Origin: an uncultured Paracoccus sp.
Lineage (GTDB): Bacteria; Pseudomonadota; Alphaproteobacteria; Rhodobacterales; Rhodobacteraceae
Assembly: GCF_946221145.1 (NCBI RefSeq)
Contig: NZ_CAMIOH010000089.1
Coordinates: 1 to 12,228, forward strand
Reading direction: 5' to 3'
DNA length: 12,228 nucleotides
Every line of letters starts with the position of its first letter. Position 1 is the first letter of the stretch. Of the stretch, positions 7,061-12,228 are shown in pieces. Below the pieces are notes generated by a model. The model saw nothing but the letters and a program-made list of their open reading frames with translations. It was not told the origin of the DNA and made no database searches. The translations under genes were made by a program, and so were the position numbers.

Positions 7061-8020
7061 TCAGGCCAGGCTTTTCGACCCCATGTCGAGGAATTTCTTC
7101 CGCCGGTCCTTGATCAGCTCGGCCGGTTTTCTGCCGTCCAGTTCGGCCAGCATGGCGGCGATTTCAGCGCCCACCGCCGCGATCGCGGCGGCCGGATCGC
7201 GCTGTGCGCCGCCAATGGGCTCGGGGATGACGCGGTCGATCACGCCCAGCTTCTTCAGATCCTGCGCGGTCAGGCGCAGCGCCTCGGCCGCCTCGCGCAT
7301 CCGTTCGGCATCCTTCCACAGGATCGAGGCGCAGCCCTCGGGCGAGATCACCGAATAGATCGAGTGTTCCAGCATGGCGATGCGGTTGGCCGTGGCAAAG
7401 GCCACCGCGCCGCCCGACCCGCCCTCGCCGATGATGACGCTGACCAGCGGCACGCCGATGTCCAGGCATTTCTGGGTGCAGCGGGCGATGGCTTCGCTTT
7501 GCCCGCGTTCCTCGGCGCCCTTGCCGGGATAGGCGCCGGGCGTATCGACCAGCGTGATCACCGGCAGCTTGAAGCGATGCGCCAGATCCATCAGCCGGAT
7601 CGCCTTGCGGTATCCTTCCGGGCGGGCCATGCCGAAATTATGGGCGATGCGGGTCTTGGTGTCATTGCCCTTTTCATGGCCGATCACCACGCAGGGCGCG
7701 TCGTTGAAGCGCGCAAGGCCGCCCATCACCGCATGGTCGTCGCCAAAGGCACGGTCGCCCGCCAGCGGCGTGTATTCGGAAAACAGCGCGTCGATATAGT
7801 CGCTGCAATGGGGCCGGTCGGGGTGGCGGGCCACCTGCGTCTTGCGCCACGGGTCCAGCGATTTATAGAGGTCGCGCAGCAGGTCGCCGGATTTTCGGTC
7901 AAGCGCCGCCGCCTCTTTTTCCACATCGACGGTGTTTTCGGATTTGCGGGCCAGGGCGCGAAGCTCCTCGGCCTTGCCTTCGATATCGGCAAGCGGCTTT
8001 TCGAAATCCAGATAGACCAT
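7061..8020 (-). CDS. accA: Acetyl-CoA carboxylase carboxyltransferase subunit alpha
   Basis: The alpha subunit of the carboxyltransferase that, with AccD, moves the carboxyl group from biotin on AccB to acetyl-CoA to make malonyl-CoA for fatty acid synthesis. The 319-residue length is standard. The N-terminal helical part (1-60) is followed by the crotonase-like domain: HEKG (115-118), NFGMARPEGYRKA (128-140), DTPGAYPG (159-166), the glycine-rich oxyanion segment GEGGSGGA (198-205) and SVISPEGCASILW (223-235). The C-terminus LKKLGVIDRVIPEPIGGA is also typical. The start at 8020 is preceded by GAAGG about ten bases upstream. It stands alone on the minus strand with its own candidate promoter. 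Identification is certain. Confidence 0.98.
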   Translation of the reverse strand: MVYLDFEKPLADIEGKAEELRALARKSENTVDVEKEAAALDRKSGDLLRDLYKSLDPWRKTQVARHPDRPHCSDYIDALFSEYTPLAGDRAFGDDHAVMGGLARFNDAPCVVIGHEKGNDTKTRIAHNFGMARPEGYRKAIRLMDLAHRFKLPVITLVDTPGAYPGKGAEERGQSEAIARCTQKCLDIGVPLVSVIIGEGGSGGAVAFATANRIAMLEHSIYSVISPEGCASILWKDAERMREAAEALRLTAQDLKKLGVIDRVIPEPIGGAQRDPAAAIAAVGAEIAAMLAELDGRKPAELIKDRRKKFLDMGSKSLA

Positions 8021-8055
8021 GCGCAGGGTGCCTTCGGGTGGGTTCGGGTTGCGTC

Positions 8056-8086
8056 CCTATATGATCGCAGGGGCGCGGGATTGCAA
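8056..8086 (-). promoter_or_regulatory. Candidate promoter of accA
   Basis: On the minus strand, TTGCAA (8081-8086) could be a -35 box and TATAGG (complement of 8056-8061), within CATATAGG, a -10 box, with a 19-base spacer, longer than ideal. This is the only AT-rich patch in the stretch upstream of accA and would leave a leader of about 30 bases. Confidence 0.35.
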
Positions 8087-8090
8087 CGCA

Positions 8091-8137
8091 GAGCCGGGGG
8101 CGCTTCGCCCCCCGGACCCCCCGAGGATATTTGCATG
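8091..8137. repeat. Hairpin / GGATATTT intergenic repeat, copy B
   Basis: A stem of GGGGGCG (8096-8102) and CGCCCCC (8106-8112) over a CTT loop is followed by GGACCCCCC (8114-8122) and GGATATTTGCA (8125-8135), then ATGAA. It shares its module order with the element at 751-798. It lies 18 bases beyond the stop of the L,D-transpeptidase gene, in the opposite orientation to that gene, so the GGATATTT part cannot be the U-tract of a terminator for it. The ATG at 8135 opens a frame antisense to the transpeptidase gene and is not considered a gene. Confidence 0.75.
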
Positions 8138-8154
8138 AAGAAGAAGGGCCTGCC

Positions 8155-8703
8155 TCAGGGCAGAACCTCGACCGTGGTGCCGATCCGGGCGGCGGCATAG
8201 AGTTCGCGGATTTCGGCATCGGTCACGGCGATGCAGCCTGCGGTCCAGTCGCCGGGCAGGGTTTCGCCATCGGGCCGCTGGTTGGGCTGGCCGTGGATGA
8301 AGATGTCGCCGCCCGGATCGACACCCGCCGCCGCGGCGCGGGCGCGGTCGGCGGGGCGCGGATAATCAAGGCCCAGCGACAGGTGATAGGCGCTGCGGGG
8401 GTTCATCCGGTCGATGGTGAAGCGGCCTTCGGGCGTGCGGCCATCGCCCTGCCGGGTCTTGTCGCCATCCGGCGCGAAGCCGAGCGCGATGCGATAGGTC
8501 TTCAGCGCCTGGCCGTCGCGGAAGGCGGTCATGCGCCGCGCGCCCTTGTGGATCACGATATGATCGACGGGACCGGCCAGCGGACCCGCCACAGGAGGGA
8601 TGCGGGGCACGGGTTCGGGACGCTGCGGCGCCAGCATCAGCCAGGCCGCCGCCAGCAGGAACAGCAGAACCAGGGCCGAGAACAGGCGGGCAAGCGCCCT
8701 CAT
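8155..8703 (-). CDS. L,D-transpeptidase family protein (YkuD domain), membrane-anchored or secreted
   Basis: A 182-residue protein with an N-terminal hydrophobic segment (about 7-25), a signal peptide or membrane anchor, a short Pro-rich linker, and a YkuD domain. The domain shows the VIHKGARRMTAF strand start (50-61), GFAPDGDKTRQGDGRTPEG (75-93), the active-site His137 in IFIHG, and the catalytic Cys157 in TAGCIAVTDAEI (155-165), matching the HG...(S/T)xGC(I/V) pattern. It resembles the YafK-like branch, which acts on peptidoglycan cross-links or on outer-membrane tethers, rather than large multi-domain L,D-transpeptidases. Its ATG overlaps the stop of the upstream aminotransferase gene by four bases, so the two are co-transcribed. 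The precise reaction, 3-3 cross-linking, lipoprotein attachment or its removal, cannot be decided from sequence. Confidence 0.93.
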   Translation of the reverse strand: MRALARLFSALVLLFLLAAAWLMLAPQRPEPVPRIPPVAGPLAGPVDHIVIHKGARRMTAFRDGQALKTYRIALGFAPDGDKTRQGDGRTPEGRFTIDRMNPRSAYHLSLGLDYPRPADRARAAAAGVDPGGDIFIHGQPNQRPDGETLPGDWTAGCIAVTDAEIRELYAAARIGTTVEVLP

Positions 8704-9884
8704 TGCAGGTCGGCGAAGGCCTGTTGCAGGCGGCTGACGGCCTCGGCCACGCGGGCGCGGGGGGTGGCGATGTTGAAGCGCAGGAAGGTCTCGCCCCCGG
8801 TGCCGAAGGTCGCGCCGTGATTGGCGGCGATGCGCGCGGCCTGTTCGACGCGGGCGGTGAACTCTGCCGGGGTCATCCCGGTGCCCGCGAAGTCCACCCA
8901 GGACAGATAGGTCGCCTGCAACGGCATCGACCGCAGGCCGGGAATCGCGGCGATCCCGTTATCGAAGATCCGCCGGTTGCCGTCGAGATACGCGACAAGC
9001 GCGTCCACCCACATGGCGCCGTCCGGCGAATAGGCTGCTGCCACCATGTCCATCCCGAACAGCCCCGGAGAAATCCCGCGTGCCATCAGCGCGCCCTTGA
9101 AACGGTTGCGCAGCGCGGGGTCGGCGATGATCGCGTTGCCGATATGGGCGCCGGCGATGTTGAAGGTCTTGGTCGCGGCGGTCAGCGTCACCAGCCGGTC
9201 GGCGATGCCGGGGCAGGCGGTGGCGGTCACGGTGTGGCGGTGGCCGGGCATCACCAGATCGCAATGGATTTCATCCGATACCAGGATCAGGTCGTGGCGG
9301 GTGCAGAAATCGGCGACCTGCCGCAGTTCCTCGGGCGTCCAGACCCGGCCGCCCGGATTGTGCGGCGAACACAGGATCAGCAGTTTTTCGCGCCCCGTCA
9401 GGTGTGTTTCCCAGGCGGGCCAGTCCATCCGGTAGATCCCGTCCTCCTGGACCAGCGGCAGTTCCACCAGATCCCGGCCCGAGGCCCGGATCACGCGGGC
9501 AAAGGCGTGATAGACGGGCGACATCACGATCACCCCGTCGCCGGGCTGCGTATAGGCATCAAGCGCCATCGCCACCCCGTTGACCAGCCCTGCGCAGGTC
9601 AGGATCCAGCCCGTGTCGATCTGCCAGCCATGGCGGTTTTGCATCCACCAGCGAATTGCATCCAGATAGGCGGGATTGGCGCCGGGATAGCCATAGATCC
9701 CATGTGCTGCGACCTGTTCGACGGCGCGCTGTACGGCGGCGGGCGGGCGGAAATCCATGTCCGCCACCCACATCGCCAGGCCGCCATCATCGGGCGACAC
9801 GCCATAGGCCGCCTGCATGTCGTCCCATTTGGAACATCCGGTGCCCCGGCGGTCGATGATTTCGTCGAAGTCGGGATGGGTCAT
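8700..9884 (-). CDS. MalY/PatB family PLP-dependent aminotransferase / cystathionine beta-lyase
   Basis: A 394-residue fold-type I PLP enzyme of the MalY/PatB group. Members cleave C-S bonds in cystathionine or cysteine conjugates, and some act as aminotransferases. Visible motifs are the N-terminal MWVADMDFRPP (38-48), the YGYPG substrate loop (64-68), Asn176 in SPHNPGGRVW (173-182), SDEIHCDL (203-210) with the PLP-ring Asp204, the Schiff-base Lys239 in TAATKTFNIAG (235-245), and the carboxylate-binding Arg369 in FLRFN. The frame is open for another 116 codons upstream, but that part is antisense to the first deformylase gene. ATG 9884 gives the usual N-terminus and has AGG seven bases before it. 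It is first in a two-gene unit with the L,D-transpeptidase. Pairing of these two is not explained by a known pathway. Confidence 0.93.
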   Translation of the reverse strand: MTHPDFDEIIDRRGTGCSKWDDMQAAYGVSPDDGGLAMWVADMDFRPPAAVQRAVEQVAAHGIYGYPGANPAYLDAIRWWMQNRHGWQIDTGWILTCAGLVNGVAMALDAYTQPGDGVIVMSPVYHAFARVIRASGRDLVELPLVQEDGIYRMDWPAWETHLTGREKLLILCSPHNPGGRVWTPEELRQVADFCTRHDLILVSDEIHCDLVMPGHRHTVTATACPGIADRLVTLTAATKTFNIAGAHIGNAIIADPALRNRFKGALMARGISPGLFGMDMVAAAYSPDGAMWVDALVAYLDGNRRIFDNGIAAIPGLRSMPLQATYLSWVDFAGTGMTPAEFTARVEQAARIAANHGATFGTGGETFLRFNIATPRARVAEAVSRLQQAFADLQ

Positions 9885-9909
9885 GATCCTGCCTGATGCT
9901 GTTTTCTCC

Positions 9910-9938
9910 TGCATACGCCGCTTGTTGCTTATGGTGAA
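9910..9938 (-). promoter_or_regulatory. Candidate promoter of the aminotransferase / L,D-transpeptidase unit
   Basis: On the minus strand, TTCACC (complement of 9933-9938) and TATGCA (complement of 9910-9915) are 17 bases apart and match the sigma-70 consensus at 4/6 and 3/6 positions. The leader would be about 20 bases. It overlaps the candidate promoter for the divergent deformylase gene. Confidence 0.3.
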
Positions 9939-9953
9939 GCCTTGGCCTAAATC
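9925..9953 (+). promoter_or_regulatory. Candidate promoter of the def-def-def-fmt cluster
   Basis: TTGCTT (9925-9930) and TAAATC (9948-9953) are 17 bases apart, each a 3/6 match. Transcription would begin at or next to the ATG at 9961, so the mRNA would have almost no leader. That fits the lack of any Shine-Dalgarno sequence before this ATG. Confidence 0.3.
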
Positions 9954-9960
9954 CCGTGAC

Positions 9961-10485
9961 ATGAGCAGCCTGCGCCCCATCCTGATCCATCCCGATCCGC
10001 GCCTGAAGAAGGTCTGCGCCCCCGTGGCCCGCATCACCCCCGAGATCGAGACGCTGGCCGCCGACATGCTGGCCACCATGTATGACGCGCCGGGTGTTGG
10101 CCTGGCCGCGCCGCAGGTGGGTGTGCTGAGCCGCGTCTTCGTGATGGACGCCACCCGCGATCCCGAGGCCGAGCGTCGTCCGATGGTGCTGGTCAATCCC
10201 CAGGTGACCTGGTCGTCCGACGAGGCGAACACCTATGAGGAGGGCTGCCTGTCGATCCCCGACCAATATGCCGACGTGACCCGCCCCAAGCAGGTGCGGC
10301 TGTCCTGGCTGGGGCTTGACGGCAGGACGCATGAGGAGGATTTCGACGGGCTGTGGGCGACCTGCGCGCAGCACGAACTGGACCATCTGGACGGGATCCT
10401 GTTCATCGACCACCTCTCGGCCATCAAGCGGCAGATGATCACGCGCCGGATGGTCAAGCTGAAGCGGGAAAAGGGCCGTGCCTGA
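9961..10485 (+). CDS. def: Peptide deformylase, catalytically complete copy
   Basis: This metalloenzyme removes the N-formyl group from nascent proteins at the ribosome exit. The 174-residue protein has all three signature motifs: GVGLAAPQ (45-52), EGCLS (94-98) with the metal-ligand Cys96, and QHELDH (137-142) with the metal-ligand His138 and His142 and the catalytic Glu139. A basic C-terminal tail (about 150-174) follows the core. The frame extends upstream, with an ATG at 9931 that would add ten residues (MVKPWPKSRD). ATG 9961 is preferred because the family begins M(S)xLRPILIHPDPRL. No ribosome-binding site precedes either start. It is the first of three tandem paralogues, overlapping the second by eight bases, and is the one expected to supply the essential activity. 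Confidence 0.97.
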   Translation: MSSLRPILIHPDPRLKKVCAPVARITPEIETLAADMLATMYDAPGVGLAAPQVGVLSRVFVMDATRDPEAERRPMVLVNPQVTWSSDEANTYEEGCLSIPDQYADVTRPKQVRLSWLGLDGRTHEEDFDGLWATCAQHELDHLDGILFIDHLSAIKRQMITRRMVKLKREKGRA

Positions 10486-11002
10486 GTCCGGTTCGCCCGA
10501 TCCCGGCCAGGCCGCGCCGGTCGCCATGGCTGTTCCCGGCGGCGGGCATGTCCTGCCCATCGTGCTGCATCCCGATCCGGTTCTGCGGATGCGCTGCGAC
10601 CCGGCGGGCGATCTGACGAATGCGCAGATCCGGCAACTGTCCGCAGATCTGCTGGCGACGATGTATGCGGCGGGCGGGCGGGGGCTGGCCGCGCCGCAAC
10701 TGGGCATTCTGCGGCGGGCCTTCGTCATGGATGCCGGATGGAAGGAGGGCGCCCCGGCCCCGCTGGTGCTGCTGGACCCCGAGATTGCCGCGCGCCCGGA
10801 TGCCGAGATGGAAGAGGCGGTGGAGCGCTGCCTGTCGATCCCCGACCGCCCGGTGATGGTCCGCCGCCCGCTGGCGGTCCGGATATGCTGGTACGATCTG
10901 GACGGGGTGCAGCACCGCCGCGTGATGACCGGGATCGAGGCGCGGATCGCCCAGCACGAGGCCGATCACCTGGACGGCCGCCTGATTCTGGATTTTCCGT
11001 GA
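10478..11002 (+). CDS. def: Second peptide deformylase paralogue, altered active-site surroundings
   Basis: 174 residues from GTG 10478, which overlaps the end of the first deformylase gene by eight bases and has AAGGG immediately before it. The metal ligands Cys118, His160 and His164 and the catalytic Glu161 (HEADH, 160-164) are kept. Two conserved positions are changed to Arg: motif 1 reads GRGLAAPQ (67-74) where GVGLAAPQ is usual, and motif 2 reads ERCLS (116-120) where EGCLS is nearly invariant. It has an extra N-terminal stretch of about 25 Pro/Gly/Ala-rich residues; an ATG at 10526 would remove 16 of these. It ends right after the third motif (HLDGRLILDFP), without the basic C-terminal tail of its neighbours. 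It may be an active enzyme with changed specificity or a weak one. The stop shares one base with the next ATG (TGATG, 11000-11004). Confidence 0.9.
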   Translation: MPESGSPDPGQAAPVAMAVPGGGHVLPIVLHPDPVLRMRCDPAGDLTNAQIRQLSADLLATMYAAGGRGLAAPQLGILRRAFVMDAGWKEGAPAPLVLLDPEIAARPDAEMEEAVERCLSIPDRPVMVRRPLAVRICWYDLDGVQHRRVMTGIEARIAQHEADHLDGRLILDFP

Positions 11003-11502
11003 TGACCGTCCGGCCGTTCCTGCCCTATGCCGACCGCCGCCTGCACATCCCCGCCGACCCGGTGGACTGCGTGACCGAGACGGTGCGGATGGTCTGGGAC
11101 GACATGATCGACACGATGGAGGCGATGCCGGGCGTGGGGCTGGCCGCGCCGCAGATCGGCATCATGCTGCGCCTTGCGGTGGTCGATGCGTCCGACCGGC
11201 GCGGTCAGGCGGTGCGGATGGCCAATCCCGAGGTGCTTCATGCCAGCGTCCAGTTCCGCAGCCACGAAGAGGCCAGCCCGAACCTGCCCGGCGTGTCGGC
11301 CCCGATCCGCCGTCCGCGCGCGGTGACGGTGCGGTTCCTGAACGATGCGGGCGATGTCGAGGAACGGGATTTCGTCGGGCTGTGGGCGACCAGCGTGCAG
11401 CATCAGATCGACCATCTGAACGGGCGGGTCTATGTCGATCACCTGTCGCCGCTGCGCCGCAAGATGCTGGTCCAGAAATCGGCCAAGCTGGCGCGGCGTT
11501 GA
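11002..11502 (+). CDS. Third deformylase-family protein, probable inactive pseudoenzyme
   Basis: A 166-residue protein that aligns along its whole length with the first deformylase. Motif 1 is perfect, GVGLAAPQ (44-51), and LWATSVQHQIDHLNG keeps both metal-type His residues (134 and 138). Two essential positions are lost: an ungapped alignment puts Ser92 at the metal-ligand Cys position (EASPN at 90-94 for EGCLS), and Gln135 replaces the catalytic Glu (HQIDH at 134-138 for HELDH). The basic C-terminal tail (VDHLSPLRRKM onward) is kept. The reading frame has no damage, so this looks like a maintained non-catalytic protein, perhaps a partner or regulator, and not decay. The start ATG overlaps the previous stop by one base and has no clear ribosome-binding site, implying coupled translation. 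A standard pipeline would name it peptide deformylase. Confidence 0.9.
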   Translation: MTVRPFLPYADRRLHIPADPVDCVTETVRMVWDDMIDTMEAMPGVGLAAPQIGIMLRLAVVDASDRRGQAVRMANPEVLHASVQFRSHEEASPNLPGVSAPIRRPRAVTVRFLNDAGDVEERDFVGLWATSVQHQIDHLNGRVYVDHLSPLRRKMLVQKSAKLARR

Positions 11503-11630
11503 CGGGGCCGGTGGCGCTTTGCCCCGTCGCCGGTCGGTTCCTGAACCGATGGCGCTTCGCTTCCGTCGCCGGTCGGTTCCTGAACCGGCGGCGCACCGAC
11601 CGGCACCCCTCAAGGATATTTGCAGTCCAG
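11503..11630 (+). repeat. Intergenic tandem repeat with nested inverted repeats, ending in a GGATATTTGCA element (copy C)
   Basis: Between the third deformylase gene and fmt, a unit of about 38 bases occurs twice (about 11511-11548 and 11550-11587). The last 25 bases are identical (11524-11548 and 11563-11587, period 39). Each copy holds the palindrome CGGTTC-CT-GAACCG (11535-11548 and 11574-11587). Two larger inverted repeats flank or overlap them: GACGGGGC (11501-11508) with GCCCCGTC (11521-11528), the first arm overlapping the stop codon, and GCCGGTCGGT (11568-11577) with ACCGACCGGC (11595-11604). GGATATTTGCA at 11614-11624 matches copy B exactly. The unit core GGCGCTT(T/C)GC also resembles the GGCGCTTCGC of copy B. 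It may act as a terminator, attenuator or mRNA-processing structure. Confidence 0.75.
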
Positions 11631-11633
11631 TGC

Positions 11634-11639
11634 AGGAGG
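11634..11639 (+). promoter_or_regulatory. Strong ribosome-binding site of fmt
   Basis: A perfect AGGAGG lies five bases before the fmt ATG, the strongest Shine-Dalgarno sequence in the window. In contrast the three deformylase genes have weak or no sites, so fmt is translated independently of them. Confidence 0.85.
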
Positions 11640-11644
11640 ACAGG

Positions 11645-12228
11645 ATGCGCGTGATCTTCATGGGTACGCCCGAGTTCTCGGTTCCGGCGCTGAAGGCCAT
11701 CGCCGCGCGCCATCAGGTCGCGGCGGTCTATTCGCAGCCGCCGCGCGCGGCGGGGCGGGGGCAGAAGCCGCGTCCTTCGGCGGTTCACGCCGCAGCCGAG
11801 GCATTGGGGATCCCGGTGCGAACGCCGCTGCGGCTGCGCGATGCCGAGGAGCAGGCGGCCTTCGCGGCGCTTGGCGCGGATGTGGCGGTGGTGGTCGCCT
11901 ATGGGCTGATCCTGCCGCAGCCGGTGCTGGATGCACCGCGGCTGGGCTGCCTGAACATCCACGCGTCCTTGCTGCCGCGATGGCGGGGGGCGGCGCCGAT
12001 CCATCGCGCGGTGATGGCGGGCGATGCAGAGACCGGCGTGGCGATCATGCAGATGGAGGCCGGGCTGGATACCGGCCCGGTCCTGGCCGAGACGCGAACC
12101 GCCATCGGAGCGGAGGAGACGACCGCCGATCTGCACGACAGGCTGTCGGCGATGGGGGCGGATCTGATCGTCGATGTGCTGGACCGCCTGCCGCTGCCCG
12201 CCATGGCGCAGCCTGATCAGGGCGTGAC
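11645..12228 (+). CDS. fmt: Methionyl-tRNA formyltransferase, N-terminal part (3' end outside window)
   Basis: This enzyme formylates the initiator Met-tRNA using 10-formyltetrahydrofolate. The first 194 residues of the usual ~300 are present, with no stop before the window edge. Motifs are the N-terminal MRVIFMGTPEFSVPAL, the YSQPPRAAGRGQK loop (29-41) that contacts tRNA, VVVAYGLILP (82-91), the catalytic Asn104 and His106 in LNIHASLLPRWRGAAPIHRA (103-122), Asp142 in GLDTGP, and QPDQGV at the edge, where the family continues with TYA. ATG 11645 gives the standard N-terminus and has AGGAGG five bases before it. It follows three deformylase-family genes after 142 bases of repeats; def and fmt are neighbours in many bacteria because they act on opposite ends of the same formyl cycle. 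Confidence 0.97.
   Translation, partial: MRVIFMGTPEFSVPALKAIAARHQVAAVYSQPPRAAGRGQKPRPSAVHAAAEALGIPVRTPLRLRDAEEQAAFAALGADVAVVVAYGLILPQPVLDAPRLGCLNIHASLLPRWRGAAPIHRAVMAGDAETGVAIMQMEAGLDTGPVLAETRTAIGAEETTADLHDRLSAMGADLIVDVLDRLPLPAMAQPDQGV

Noticed and set aside
7052..7075. Small inverted repeat CCTG-CGT-CAGG between the PPOX gene and accA, followed by CTTTT, as a bidirectional terminator
   Set aside because: The stem is only 4 bp and the T-run is inside accA and separated from the stem; too weak to call.
8135..8200. ATG with GAAGAAGAAG after repeat copy B as a small gene on the plus strand
   Set aside because: The frame is antisense to the L,D-transpeptidase, no ribosome-binding site precedes the ATG, and ATGAA appears to be part of the repeat.
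9885..10232. 116-codon N-terminal extension of the aminotransferase frame
   Set aside because: It runs antisense to the first deformylase gene; the family N-terminus begins at 9884.
11535..11587. The two CGGTTC-CT-GAACCG palindromes as SOS (LexA) boxes
   Set aside because: The alphaproteobacterial LexA box is a direct repeat GTTC-N7-GTTC; these are inverted repeats with a 2-base centre and do not match.

Overview
The window is GC-rich (about two thirds by eye) and densely packed with bacterial housekeeping genes. The gene order lysA / TIGR02302 protein / zinc-ribbon protein / ftsE-ftsX-plsC, the alphaproteobacterial TIGR02302 family, and the hairpin-plus-GGATATTT intergenic repeats all suggest the Rhodobacteraceae (Rhodobacterales), most like Paracoccus. 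The genus is an inference from gene content and codon use. No mobile element, tRNA, rRNA or CRISPR array was seen.

Layout. (1) 1-3267, plus: the 3' end of lysA (diaminopimelate decarboxylase), then a large membrane protein of the TIGR02302/DUF4175 family with a long Gln-rich tail. (2) 3268-3951, minus: a zinc-ribbon membrane protein whose stop codon abuts that of the TIGR02302 gene. (3) 4059-7054, plus: a tightly overlapping run ftsE-ftsX-plsC-PPOX flavoprotein. (4) 7061-8020, minus: accA. (5) 8155-9884, minus: a MalY/PatB-type aminotransferase followed by an L,D-transpeptidase, overlapping by 4 bases. (6) 9961-end, plus: three consecutive peptide deformylase-family genes followed by fmt, cut by the window end.

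How the genes work together. The lysA product supplies lysine and is the last step from meso-diaminopimelate, a peptidoglycan building block. FtsEX controls peptidoglycan cleavage at division and the L,D-transpeptidase is a YkuD-domain wall or periplasmic enzyme. PlsC and AccA belong to phospholipid and fatty-acid synthesis. The last cluster pairs Fmt, which formylates initiator Met-tRNA, with deformylase, which removes the formyl group from new proteins.

The most notable signal is the deformylase triplet. The first copy has all three catalytic motifs. The second keeps the metal ligands and catalytic Glu but has Arg substitutions next to them, an N-terminal extension and a missing C-terminal tail. 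The third has lost the metal-binding Cys and the catalytic Glu but is otherwise an intact, full-fold ORF, so it looks like a pseudoenzyme. Also notable are a 39-base-period tandem repeat with nested inverted repeats between the third deformylase gene and fmt, and a dispersed hairpin/GGATATTT repeat found three times at gene 3' ends.
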